From JAZDJP01 sp043803805 (GTDB taxonomy: Bacteria > Planctomycetota > JAZDJP01), in contig JAZDJP010000053.1 in assembly GCA_043803805.1 (NCBI GenBank), positions 1 to 34,126 on the forward strand: DNA of 34,126 nucleotides, given 5' to 3'. This document shows positions 7,412 to 15,275 of the stretch, piece by piece (position 1 is the stretch's first letter; every line of letters starts with the position of its first letter). Under the pieces are notes generated by a model. That model made no database searches, was not told the DNA's origin, and saw only the letters and a program-made list of their open reading frames with translations. A program made the position numbers and the translations under genes.

Positions 7412-8656
7412 TCACTCGTGACGCAGGGATTCTATGGGGTCCAGCCGTGCGGCCCGGAAGGCCGGGTAGGTGCCGGATACCAACCCGGTCCCGACCGATA
7501 CAGCAAGTGCGATAATAACGATACTAATTGAAATTTGAGGGTGAATTGTGGTTCCCGGAGGACCCAAAAAGGGAACATTGCCCATTAGTGATGCACCGCC
7601 CAGCGCCAGTGCCAGCCCGATCAAACCACCAGTTAAGCTCAGTGCAGCGGCTTCGATGAGGAACTGAAGCAAGATATCACGGCGCTTGGCGCCGATGGCT
7701 TTGCGTATGCCGATCTCGCGCGTGCGCTCAGTTACCGAGACGAGCATGATGTTCATGATGCCGATGCCGCCCACGATGAGCGAAATCGAGGCGATGACCG
7801 TGAGGAGAACCGTCATGATGGTGGAGACCTGGGTGATCATCTTGGTGACCTCGGTCATGTCGGTCACCGTGAAATCGTCCTCGGCGCCGGGGGCGATGCG
7901 GTGGCGCTGGCGGAGGATGGCCGCGATCTCCTGCCGGGCCGGCTCCAGTGACTCCAGCGAGTTCAGACTCACCAGAATTTGATTCACGTCGTTGAAGGGG
8001 GATTTCCGGAGGACCCGTTTCACGGTGGTCCAGGGGGCGAGCACGATGTCGTCCTGGTCCTGCCCCCAGGCGGCGCTTCCTTTTTTGGCCAGGACCCCGA
8101 TGACCTGAAAGGGCATGTTCCGGATGCGGATGGTTTTCCCGAGCGGGTCATCGCCGTCGAAGAGTTCCTTCGCCACCGTGGCCCCGATGACGGCGACACG
8201 AACGGCGCTCCGGACGTTGGACTCGTCGAAGAAACTTCCCCCGGCGATCTCCCAGTTCCGGACGTCGGGATAGCCGGCGGAAACGCCCTGGATGCTGGTC
8301 GAACAGTTGCGGTCGCGGTAGATGAGCTGTCCGCCGCTCATGACGACCGGCGAGACCGCCACGGCGTCGGGACACTCCGCGAGAATGGCCTCGGCGTCGT
8401 CGTTCGAGAGTGTCACCTGGCTCCCGGCCGCGGCGTGGAACCCGCCGGTCTTCATGCTCCCCGGGAAGATGATGATCAGGTTGTTGCCCATCCCCGCGAT
8501 CTGATCCCGGATCATGACGGTGGACCCCTGCCCCACGGCCACGACCGCGATGAGGGAGGCTATCCCCACGATGATGCCCAGCGTCGTGAGGAGCGATCGC
8601 GCCTTGTTGCGCATAAGCGCCCGGAATGCGATACGGAGGGTGCTGAAGGGGTTCAT
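7412..8656 (-). CDS. MacB/FtsX-type ABC transporter permease (composition changes inside the gene)
   Basis: This 414-residue permease has one N-terminal helix (LLTTLGIIVGIASLIAVVAV), a large periplasmic MacB-PCD-like domain of about 220 residues, and three C-terminal helices. The helix and loop motif GGIGIMNIMLVSVTERTREI and IGIRKAIGAKRRDIL are diagnostic of the MacB/YknZ family. With the ATPase next door it forms an ABC exporter, or a mechanotransmission complex handling macrolides, lipoproteins or peptides; the substrate cannot be told from sequence. The start overlaps the ATPase stop by four bases (8653-8656). The last about 90 codons (7412-7680) use many A/T-ending codons, and GC drops to about 42-48% in places, whereas the rest is GC-rich. 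This suggests a hybrid gene. Confidence 0.9.
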   Translation of the reverse strand: MNPFSTLRIAFRALMRNKARSLLTTLGIIVGIASLIAVVAVGQGSTVMIRDQIAGMGNNLIIIFPGSMKTGGFHAAAGSQVTLSNDDAEAILAECPDAVAVSPVVMSGGQLIYRDRNCSTSIQGVSAGYPDVRNWEIAGGSFFDESNVRSAVRVAVIGATVAKELFDGDDPLGKTIRIRNMPFQVIGVLAKKGSAAWGQDQDDIVLAPWTTVKRVLRKSPFNDVNQILVSLNSLESLEPARQEIAAILRQRHRIAPGAEDDFTVTDMTEVTKMITQVSTIMTVLLTVIASISLIVGGIGIMNIMLVSVTERTREIGIRKAIGAKRRDILLQFLIEAAALSLTGGLIGLALALGGASLMGNVPFLGPPGTTIHPQISISIVIIALAVSVGTGLVSGTYPAFRAARLDPIESLRHE

Positions 8657-9318
8657 GCGATCATCCCGTCTTTCACGTGGATCACCCGCCGCGCGTACCG
8701 CACGATATCCTCCTCGTGGGAGACCATGACGATGGTCATTCCGTCGCGATTCAGCCCCTGGAGAATGGCCATGATCTCGTGGCCCGAGGCGCTGTCGAGA
8801 TTCCCGGTCGGTTCATCGGCGAGGATCAGCGACGGGGCGTTGACGAGGGCTCGCGCGATGGCCACGCGCTGTTGCTGGCCGCCCGAGAGTTGGGTGGGGT
8901 GGTGGTGGACGCGGCTGGCGAGTCCCACCTGTGTGAGCAGTCCCAGCGCCCGGTCGTGCTTGGCGGCGGCGTCCATGCGCGGCCCGTAGAGGAGCGGGAG
9001 TTCCACGTTCTCGAGGGCCGAGGTGCGTCCGAGCAGGTTGAAGTTCTGGAAGACGAACCCGATCTTCCGGTTCCGGACGGTGGCGAGCTCCCGCGGGGAG
9101 AGCGTCCCCACGTCGGCGCCGTCGAGGAGATACCGGCCCGCGGTGGGGCGGTCGAGGCATCCGAGGAGGTTGAGGAGGGTGGTTTTCCCGGAGCCGGAGG
9201 CGCCGGTGATGGCGACGAATTCCCCTTTCTCGATCCGGAAGGAGACGCCCCGGAGGGCCGGGATGTCCACCTCGCCCAGGCGGTAAATCTTGGTGACGTT
9301 GTCGAGGGAAATCAGCAT
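8653..9318 (-). CDS. ABC transporter ATPase of the MacB/LolD type
   Basis: This is a 221-residue nucleotide-binding subunit of usual length. Walker A is GASGSGKTTL, the Q-loop region is GFVFQNFNLLGRTSALENVE, the signature is LSGGQQQRVAIARAL, Walker B is LILADEPTGNLD and the switch histidine is in VMVSHEED. LolD/MacB-type ATPases drive FtsX-fold permeases that work from the membrane rather than by alternating access. The following permease gene overlaps by four bases and should be its partner. No HlyD-like periplasmic adaptor is present beside it. Whether the pair is really one native system depends on the join inside the permease. Confidence 0.94.
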   Translation of the reverse strand: MLISLDNVTKIYRLGEVDIPALRGVSFRIEKGEFVAITGASGSGKTTLLNLLGCLDRPTAGRYLLDGADVGTLSPRELATVRNRKIGFVFQNFNLLGRTSALENVELPLLYGPRMDAAAKHDRALGLLTQVGLASRVHHHPTQLSGGQQQRVAIARALVNAPSLILADEPTGNLDSASGHEIMAILQGLNRDGMTIVMVSHEEDIVRYARRVIHVKDGMIA

Positions 9319-9343
9319 AACATTCGTCGCTGACTCGATCTGT

Positions 9344-11050
9344 TCACTTGGCCATCAACTCTCTCCGGGCGGAGCGCAGTTCGGCGGCGCCGTCCTGAAA
9401 GTCCTCCCGGCTCTTGACCAGGGTGCGGCAAATCCGGTCGGCCGCGGCAGGATCCTGCCGGGCCAGAACCATCAGCAATTCGTAGTCCTGAATGCCCTCC
9501 AGCATCGCCTCGGAGCGGATCGAATCAAGAACCACGCCCTTCCCGGGATAGATCAGCCACTCGTCTCCCGGGGTCCAGTTGAAAGTCACGGCCTCCGGCC
9601 GGTAGCGCTCGAGGTGATCCCACCCCCAGTGCAGATAGCCGCTCGTGCTGGTTGCGAAGTTCAGCCAGTGCAGTAGCCTGGTGCGGGTCAGGGGGTACTC
9701 GATGAGCCGGTTGAGGTCGCGCGTGCCGTTGGGATCCCAGCAGGTATAGAGCCAGACCTCCTCCCCGGCCTTCTGGCGCGCCCCGAAGAACTTGAGATCC
9801 CAATAGCTGGTCTTGGGCACCCAGACGTCCACGTTGCCGAGAAGATCTTCCCTGGTTTCGAAAATGGCCTCGATGATCTTCACCCCCGGGGCGTGTTTTC
9901 TTGCCAGCGCGGCAACCGCCCGGTAGCTCGGAATCTGTGGGAGCGTGGGCTCGTCGGCCAGGTGCTGCATGTAGCGGTCGAGCCATTTCTTTTCCCGGAG
10001 ATGGGCGACCAGCGCCGGCAGGTACCCGGCGCAGAACTTCTGAGCCTCGGGGGACTCGGGAGGAACAAGTCGCGTTACAACCTTGCCGTCCTCGATCGCC
10101 TTGACGCGCACGACAAACGGGTTCCGGAAGATATCCTGGCCGGGGGAACCCGGTTTGCGAGTGGCCAGGTCAGCGCCTTCAATCCGGCCCACCACCCCCT
10201 CGTCCACGAAGAGTTGGACGAATTGGTCGAACCTGGAAAAATCCGCGCGCAGTCCGCCGTCGGCGCCGGGCGCGAACTCCGCAAGATCCAGGGGGTCAAC
10301 CTTGATCACGTTCTGCCGGTGCGCGGCCATGTTCCTGGCCGCGTTCCGCAGGAGCGCCCAGTGCTCCGCGCTCCAGAGCTTTTCCACGCCAAACGCCTTG
10401 GCCACCGCTGGAATGCACAGGTGCGGCCAGTTGGTGACCTGAAGCGTCCGCTGGTCGGGCAACGTCGCCGGGTAGACTCGGACCTTCACAACCAGGCCGG
10501 TCCTGGCCGCCGCGCCGCCGACGCCGGCTTCGGCCTCGATCTTCCCGGCGTAGATCCCCGGTGCCGCGTCCTTGGGAACCTTCAGCGTCAGCCAGATCGG
10601 TTGCGCGGTCCCGGCCGGGACATCGATGGACTCCTCCTCGATGAGCGGGTCGGGGTAGTGGGCCGGCCGGTTCCGAATCTGGTAGCCGGGTTGCCTGCCG
10701 TCCTTGACCAGGACGTAGCCCACGAACCGCACGCGCGGCGCGGGGATCGTCCCGCGGCCGCCTTCCCGGGCCAGCTCGCTGGCCCGGACTTTGAGGCCCT
10801 TGGCGTCTCGCGCGCACCAGAACACGGCCTGGCCGGAGACAACTTCGTTGCGCGCGGCCTCGACCTGGACCGCCGGCCCCGGGTCTTTCGGAGGCGCGGC
10901 GTCACGGAAGACCTTGACCATCGAGTCCTCCGGCCAGATCGTGATGTCCCGGGACTCCCCGCCCGCGCGAGATTCAGTCATAAGGACGAACGCGGTTGGG
11001 GCGGTGAGGGCCGCGGCCAGAAGGACGGACAGGAAACGAGGCATTAACAT
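9344..11050 (-). CDS. Secreted GH123/DUF4091-type glycoside hydrolase-like protein
   Basis: I place the start at the ATG at 11050 because AAGGAG lies seven bases ahead and a signal peptide follows at once (MLMPRFLSVLLAAALTAPTA). A frame extending to 11230 exists but lacks these. The product is 568 residues. An N-terminal beta-sandwich region (AARNEVVSGQAVFW, then QPIWLTLKVPKDAAPGIYAG) precedes the barrel domain formerly called DUF4091 and now placed with GH123 (PF13320). Adjacent acidic residues in LADEPT (Asp366-Glu367) match the Asp-Glu pair that serves substrate-assisted catalysis in GH123 beta-N-acetylgalactosaminidases. The C-terminal LEGIQDYELLMVL is typical of the family. Many family members have unknown substrates, so exact specificity is open. 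It lies 25 bases before the ABC ATPase and may be co-transcribed with it. Confidence 0.85.
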   Translation of the reverse strand: MLMPRFLSVLLAAALTAPTAFVLMTESRAGGESRDITIWPEDSMVKVFRDAAPPKDPGPAVQVEAARNEVVSGQAVFWCARDAKGLKVRASELAREGGRGTIPAPRVRFVGYVLVKDGRQPGYQIRNRPAHYPDPLIEEESIDVPAGTAQPIWLTLKVPKDAAPGIYAGKIEAEAGVGGAAARTGLVVKVRVYPATLPDQRTLQVTNWPHLCIPAVAKAFGVEKLWSAEHWALLRNAARNMAAHRQNVIKVDPLDLAEFAPGADGGLRADFSRFDQFVQLFVDEGVVGRIEGADLATRKPGSPGQDIFRNPFVVRVKAIEDGKVVTRLVPPESPEAQKFCAGYLPALVAHLREKKWLDRYMQHLADEPTLPQIPSYRAVAALARKHAPGVKIIEAIFETREDLLGNVDVWVPKTSYWDLKFFGARQKAGEEVWLYTCWDPNGTRDLNRLIEYPLTRTRLLHWLNFATSTSGYLHWGWDHLERYRPEAVTFNWTPGDEWLIYPGKGVVLDSIRSEAMLEGIQDYELLMVLARQDPAAADRICRTLVKSREDFQDGAAELRSARRELMAK

Positions 11051-11274
11051 AATGGCACTCCTTATTGACCGGAGAGTAGTCTGTCCCCCTTCCCGAACGC
11101 AAGCAAAGAAAATAAAATTATTTCCGAAAAAATAAAAAATGGTTGATGTTTCCGCCCTCTGGACCGCGAAGGGGAGGATCCACCACGTATAGTCTCTTGT
11201 TGTATCGTTGCACACAATAGGTTGTGTCATGTCTTTCGGCGGGGTGATGCCCCGCCGGGCCTCCGGCGAATTGA

Positions 11275-11293
11275 GTCAACCCCCGGGGTTGAC
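11275..11293. promoter_or_regulatory. 19-base palindrome over the -35 box of the dcw promoter, candidate operator
   Basis: GTCAACCCC (11275-11283), one central C, and GGGGTTGAC (11285-11293) form a perfect inverted repeat. It covers five of the six bases of the TTGACA -35 box. Its size and position fit a dimeric repressor or activator site separate from the MraZ boxes. No regulator can be named. Confidence 0.5.
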
Positions 11294-11316
11294 AGTCCGA
11301 TATCAAACTATATACT
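11289..11316 (+). promoter_or_regulatory. dcw operon promoter
   Basis: A consensus TTGACA (11289-11294), a 16-base spacer and TATACT (11311-11316) point to transcription starting near 11322-11324, about 33 bases before the mraZ ATG. It stands out from its GC-rich surroundings. Confidence 0.8.
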
Positions 11317-11320
11317 TCCG

Positions 11321-11355
11321 TGGCAAGAAGTGGGGAGAAGTGGGGGGAAGTGGGA
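11321..11355 (+). promoter_or_regulatory. MraZ-box operator: four decamer-spaced repeats
   Basis: TGGCA, TGGGG, TGGGG and TGGGA occur at 11321, 11331, 11341 and 11351, exactly ten bases apart. Known MraZ sites are TGGGN repeats separated by five bases upstream of mraZ, where MraZ represses its own operon. Here the first unit is degenerate and the last touches the ATG at 11356. The array therefore covers the transcript start, the leader and the ribosome binding region. Confidence 0.85.
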
Positions 11356-11796
11356 ATGTTTACCGGCGAGTTCGAATCCGCGCTGGACAACAAGAACCGC
11401 CTGACGATCCCCTCGCGTCTGCGCGAGGCCGCGGTCGAAAAGACGGAAGGCCGCGGGTTCTGGCTCAATCAGGGATTCGAATCATGTCTGTTTCTTCACA
11501 CGCCGCGGGCCTGGGGCGAACTCCGGCAACGCATGAACATGAACGCGCTCACGTTTGTCAAGAAGAAGGCGCGGAGTTTCCAGAGGATGTTTTTCAGCGG
11601 CGCCTGCGCCGTGGAATGCGACCGGTTGGGGCGGATCCTCATCCCCGATTACCTGCGCCGCGGGGTGGGGCTTCGCGGGCCCGTGGTGCTTATCGGGGTG
11701 GATACCCGTATTGAAATCTGGAGCCGCGAGCGCTGGTTGTCGTTCAAGACAAAGGGCATGAGGAGTTTTGAGAAGGATGCGGAGGATCTTTTCTGA
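11356..11796 (+). CDS. mraZ: MraZ, transcriptional regulator of the dcw cluster
   Basis: The start is set at the ATG at 11356, because MFTGEFESALDNKNRLTIPS is the normal MraZ N-terminus; an in-frame GTG at 11320 would translate the operator itself. The 146-residue product has two SpoVT/AbrB-like swapped-hairpin domains, the second marked by CDRLGRILIPDYLR. MraZ forms a ring-shaped oligomer and binds TGGGN repeats in its own promoter; such repeats lie immediately upstream. Purines for ribosome binding (GGGGGGAAG) are themselves part of the operator. It is the first gene of the operon, and its length and domain make-up are standard. Confidence 0.95.
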   Translation: MFTGEFESALDNKNRLTIPSRLREAAVEKTEGRGFWLNQGFESCLFLHTPRAWGELRQRMNMNALTFVKKKARSFQRMFFSGACAVECDRLGRILIPDYLRRGVGLRGPVVLIGVDTRIEIWSRERWLSFKTKGMRSFEKDAEDLF

Positions 11797-11819
11797 CGGT
11801 GGAAAGGGGGTGACGAAAG

Positions 11820-12098
11820 GTGGATACGCGGATGGACGCACACGGTGTGGAGACGGGGGACGCGGCCGACCGGGTCAAGGTCGTTCTTCAATCGGTGGTG
11901 GGGCACAGCCTTACCAACGACGCACTCATCCATGAGATTTCCGAGGAGTTGTATGTTCTGCAGGACCGGGTGAGGCGCATCCGGGCCCTCTCGGATGAGT
12001 TCCGGGGGGTCCAGCTCAGTCCTCACGCGGCGCATCTGTTGCGCCTGGTGGGGAAGGGTGTCATCGTCGAGCCGTGCGAGCTGGCCAGGGTCGGATAG
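11820..12098 (+). CDS. Unrecognised small protein between mraZ and rsmH
   Basis: The gene encodes 92 residues from a GTG at 11820 (AAAGGGGGTG lies about six bases ahead); an ATG at 11832 is an alternative. The protein is probably all-helical (IHEISEELYVLQDRVRRIRA) with no signal peptide, membrane helix or cysteines. I do not recognise a family. It sits 23 bases after mraZ and 7 bases before rsmH, so it is locked into the dcw operon, where mraZ is usually followed directly by rsmH. Its codon use matches its neighbours, and no competing frame explains the space, so I judge it real. A role in division or in helping MraZ or RsmH is only suggested by position. Confidence 0.7.
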   Translation: MDTRMDAHGVETGDAADRVKVVLQSVVGHSLTNDALIHEISEELYVLQDRVRRIRALSDEFRGVQLSPHAAHLLRLVGKGVIVEPCELARVG

Positions 12099-12105
12099 GC
12101 GCATC

Positions 12106-12999
12106 ATGGACGGGTCGTCGGGTGCGGCCGAACACAGGCCGGTGCTGGCTGACGCCGTCGTGCGGTACCTCGGGGTCCGCCGGGGCGGCACCTACGTGGA
12201 CGGCACGGCGGGGGAGGGCGGTCACGCGCTCCGGATCCTCGAGGCGGCGGGCGGAAAATGCCGCCTCGTGGCCGTTGACGCTGATCCGGAGGCCCTCGCG
12301 GCGGCCGGCCGGCGGCTGGCGTCGCACCGGGATCGTTGCCGGCTTGTCCACGCCAGCTATGCGGATCTGGCGTCCATCGTCGGGAGCCCGTCCGGGGTGG
12401 ACGGGATTCTTCTCGATCTTGGCTTTTCCTCCTTTCAGATGAATCACCCCGCGCGGGGTTTCGGGTTCGGGCCGGACCGTCTCGACATGCGGTATGACCC
12501 GAACCTGCCGGAGTCGGCGGAGGACATTCTCCGCCGGATGCCGGAGGAAGGGCTCGCGAAACTGTTTTGGGAACTGGGCGAGGAGCCGGAGTCGCGGGCG
12601 GTGGCGCGGGCGGTGGCCCGGGAACGGAGGGAGGCGGGGGGGGACTGGACGGGGGCGCGTCTGGCGGCGGTCGTCGCGCGGGCAAAGCGGCGCCGCCGGA
12701 AACACATCCATCCGGCGACACTGGTGTTCCAGGCCCTTCGGATTCAGGTCAACCGGGAGTTGGAAAACCTGGATCGGATTCTTGCGGAAGCGCCGGGTCT
12801 CCTGAGGAGGGGCGGACGGATTGTGATCATCAGCTACCATTCGCTTGAGGACCGGCGGGTGAAGACGGCCTTTCGTGAGGGCGCCGAACGTGGAGTTTGG
12901 AATGTTCTCACCAGGAAGGTGGTAATGGCGACGGAGGAAGAGACCCGGGACAACCACCGCGCCCGAAGCGCCAAGTTGCGGGCGGCGGAGCGGGTTTAA
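12106..12999 (+). CDS. rsmH: 16S rRNA (cytosine1402-N4)-methyltransferase RsmH (MraW)
   Basis: The ATG at 12106 gives the usual N-terminus with EHRPVLADAVV and a 297-residue protein; the longer open frame back to 11995 overlaps the preceding gene and lacks family similarity. Motifs are TYVDGTAGEGGHA (SAM binding), VDGILLDLGFSSFQM, ARGFGFGPDRLDMRYDP and IISYHSLEDRRVK. RsmH adds the N4 methyl group to C1402 in the ribosomal P site, using S-adenosylmethionine. It is an ordinary member in length and motif content. The start lies seven bases after the small unknown gene. Confidence 0.96.
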   Translation: MDGSSGAAEHRPVLADAVVRYLGVRRGGTYVDGTAGEGGHALRILEAAGGKCRLVAVDADPEALAAAGRRLASHRDRCRLVHASYADLASIVGSPSGVDGILLDLGFSSFQMNHPARGFGFGPDRLDMRYDPNLPESAEDILRRMPEEGLAKLFWELGEEPESRAVARAVARERREAGGDWTGARLAAVVARAKRRRRKHIHPATLVFQALRIQVNRELENLDRILAEAPGLLRRGGRIVIISYHSLEDRRVKTAFREGAERGVWNVLTRKVVMATEEETRDNHRARSAKLRAAERV

Positions 13000-13035
13000 G
13001 GAGCCGTGAAATAATAGCGGTAAACGGAGGCGGAC

Positions 13036-13323
13036 ATGCGCATTCAGGTTTTTTTTCTGGGGCTGGCGGCGCTGGTGATGGTGGGGCTTCTGGCGGTTTG
13101 GCTGAACTACTCCCGTGTCCAGGCCGGGTACCGCATCTCGGAACTCCGCATGAGGAAGGAGGCCCTCGAGGAGACAAAGAAATCCCTCGAATGCCGGGTC
13201 AGTTCACTGCGTTCGTCGGATGCCGTTGAGGATCGTATCCGCAAGATGCAACTGGGATTGCAGTATCCGTCCCGGGCGAAGGTCGGCGTGGCGTTCGTGT
13301 CGGCGGAGCGCCGGCGGAATTGA
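13036..13323 (+). CDS. ftsL: FtsL-like division protein
   Basis: This is a 95-residue single-pass membrane protein. Residues 5-23 form the membrane helix (VFFLGLAALVMVGLLAVWL), followed by a predicted coiled coil (about 35-75) with the expected ELRMRKEALEETKK pattern. FtsL proteins vary in sequence and are recognised by this architecture and by lying between rsmH and ftsI, as here. FtsL joins FtsQ and FtsB in the subcomplex that activates FtsWI septal synthesis. No ftsB-like gene is present in the window. A GGAGG lies six bases before the ATG. Confidence 0.8.
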   Translation: MRIQVFFLGLAALVMVGLLAVWLNYSRVQAGYRISELRMRKEALEETKKSLECRVSSLRSSDAVEDRIRKMQLGLQYPSRAKVGVAFVSAERRRN

Positions 13324-13367
13324 TGGCCGTGGCGTGATGACCGCCGGAATTCCGGCGGGAGGGTGAC

Positions 13368-15275
13368 GTGATCGTTCCGGGAATGGCGTATGGGGGGTAC
13401 CGGCGGCGTGGAACGCTCGCGCTCCTGGTGATTGGCATCGGTTTTGGCGTGCTGGTGGTCCGGCTGGCATGGATTCAGGTCGTCGAGGCGGGCCATTACC
13501 GCCGGCTTGCCCTGGGCCAGCAGGAAGGCCGCCGTGAAATTTCCGCCGATCGCGGGTACCTTTACGACCGCAACGGCGAATGCATCGCGCTCTCGCGCCA
13601 GTCCCCCTCGGTGTGTGTTTATCCCACGGAGATGGAGGATCCGGCCGCCTGCGTCCGGACCCTGTCGGCGGCGCTTCATCTCGAGCCCCGCGATGTGGTC
13701 CGGCGGGTGAGCCGGGGCGGACGGCATTTCGCATGGATCAAGCGCCAGGCGGAGGAGGCGGAGGCGGAGCGCCTCCGGGCGGCCTCCCTCGACGGCATCG
13801 GCATCATCAAGGAGCCGCGGCGGTATTATCCGCGGGGGGCCTGGGCGGCCCATGCCCTCGGTTTCGTGGGAGTGGATCACCACGGTATGGCCGGCGTCGA
13901 GAGGGCCTACGACGGGTGGCTGGCGGGGGCGCCCGGTTACGAGACGATTCTGCGCGACAGCCGGCAGAACGTCATCGCGACGCTCGATGGCCTGTATTGC
14001 CCGTCCGTGCCGGGAACGAGTCTTGTTCTCACCCTGGACGCCGTCATCCAGGATGCGGCGGAGGAGGAGCTGGACCGCATCGAAAAAGAGTCCCGGCCCC
14101 TGGGGGCGACGGCGGTGGCCATGGATCCCCGCACCGGCGAGATCCTGGCGCTCGCCTGCCGGCCGAATTTCGACCCGAACCGTCCCGGGAATTTCCCGCC
14201 GCAGAGTTTTCGCAACCGCGCCGTCACCGACCCGTACGAGGCGGGATCCACGTTCAAGTCCTTCATCATGGAGGCGGCGCTCGCGGAGGGTGTCGTCCAA
14301 CCCGGAATGCGGTTCAATTGCGAGAATGGCGTTTTCCGGTACAAGAGCCGGGTCCTCCACGATCACAAACCTTACGGGATCCTCACCCTTTCGGAGATTC
14401 TTATCCACTCGAGCAACATCGGCATCGTCAAGGTGGGGCTTCTCCTCCCGTCCGAGACGCTCCACGGCCATCTGCGGGCCTTCGGGTTCGGCGGCCCGAC
14501 GGGCGTGGATATCGCGGGCGAATCGCGGGGGATTCTTCGCGAGGCGCGGACCTGGAACGATTTCACGCGCACGTCCATCCCGATGGGGCACGAGATTGCC
14601 GTGACCCCGCTCCAGCTGGCGCGGGCCTATGCGGTTTTTGCCAACGGCGGGTATCTGGTGAGGCCCCATCTCGTGAAGGGCTGGCGGGACGGGCGGGGGA
14701 ATTTTGTTTCCGTGGACGGATCCGGGGACCGGCGGCTCACGGCGCTAAATCCTGCCGCCCTCAAGGCGGTGCGGGCGATGATGACGGATGTGGTGGCGGA
14801 GGGCACGGCCACGAGGGCGCAGATTGAGGGAATTCCTGTCGCCGGGAAGACGGGAACCACGCAGAAACTGGGGCCGGACGGACGTTACTCCAGCCGGAAA
14901 CACATCGCCTCCTTCGTGGGATTCGCTCCGGCCGAAGCGGCCGACGTCCTGGTGTTGGTGACGGTGGACGAGCCGCGGGGCGGCGCATACTACGGTGGAC
15001 AGGTGGCCGCCCCGGCGGTGAGGAATATTCTTGAGAAGGCGTTGCGTCGTCGCGGGGTGATGCCGTCCGCGCCGGTCCCGGCGGCGCCCCGCAATCGGCC
15101 GGCCGGGACGTCCCCGGCGCGCGTGACGGCGTCCCCCGGCCGGCGTCCGTCCGATGACGCCCCGGTGCGTATCGCGGCGGGGGGCCGGGAGAATCCGGCG
15201 GCGACCGCTCCGCGTGACGGCGTGGCCGCGCCCGGCGGGCGTCCCGGCGCGTCACCCGTGAGAATTTCCCCATGA
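13368..15275 (+). CDS. ftsI: Septal peptidoglycan transpeptidase FtsI (PBP3, class B)
   Basis: The GTG start at 13368 is supported by GGAGGG at 13358-13363. The 635-residue product has one N-terminal membrane helix (about residues 15-36), a dimerisation/pedestal domain, and a transpeptidase domain. The active-site motifs are Ser294-Thr-Phe-Lys297 (STFK), Ser348-Ser-Asn350 (SSN) and Lys494-Thr-Gly-Thr497 (KTGT). FtsI crosslinks new septal glycan on the periplasmic side together with FtsW. The last about 70 residues are a Pro/Ala/Arg-rich low-complexity tail with no PASTA domain, longer than usual for FtsI. It overlaps murE by four bases. Confidence 0.95.
   Translation: MIVPGMAYGGYRRRGTLALLVIGIGFGVLVVRLAWIQVVEAGHYRRLALGQQEGRREISADRGYLYDRNGECIALSRQSPSVCVYPTEMEDPAACVRTLSAALHLEPRDVVRRVSRGGRHFAWIKRQAEEAEAERLRAASLDGIGIIKEPRRYYPRGAWAAHALGFVGVDHHGMAGVERAYDGWLAGAPGYETILRDSRQNVIATLDGLYCPSVPGTSLVLTLDAVIQDAAEEELDRIEKESRPLGATAVAMDPRTGEILALACRPNFDPNRPGNFPPQSFRNRAVTDPYEAGSTFKSFIMEAALAEGVVQPGMRFNCENGVFRYKSRVLHDHKPYGILTLSEILIHSSNIGIVKVGLLLPSETLHGHLRAFGFGGPTGVDIAGESRGILREARTWNDFTRTSIPMGHEIAVTPLQLARAYAVFANGGYLVRPHLVKGWRDGRGNFVSVDGSGDRRLTALNPAALKAVRAMMTDVVAEGTATRAQIEGIPVAGKTGTTQKLGPDGRYSSRKHIASFVGFAPAEAADVLVLVTVDEPRGGAYYGGQVAAPAVRNILEKALRRRGVMPSAPVPAAPRNRPAGTSPARVTASPGRRPSDDAPVRIAAGGRENPAATAPRDGVAAPGGRPGASPVRISP

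Larger units (their letters stand above)
11051..11320. other. Divergent control region between the GH123-like gene and the dcw operon
   Basis: No gene is supported here. The region holds an AT-rich patch near 11100-11150 just upstream of the GH123-like start. It also holds a GC-rich hairpin, CGGCGGGG/CCCCGCCG (11237-11244 with 11250-11257, five-base loop), and the palindrome and promoter listed next. I found no convincing minus-strand promoter for the GH123-like gene. Confidence 0.6.

Noticed and set aside
9319..11230. Longer start for the GH123-like protein at 11230
   Set aside because: The extra 60 residues have no domain, are rich in unusual residues and AT-rich codons, and would bury a clear signal peptide and ribosome binding site at 11050.
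11320..11355. GTG start for mraZ at 11320
   Set aside because: It would translate the MraZ boxes, has no ribosome binding site, and adds residues never seen at the conserved MFTGEFE start.
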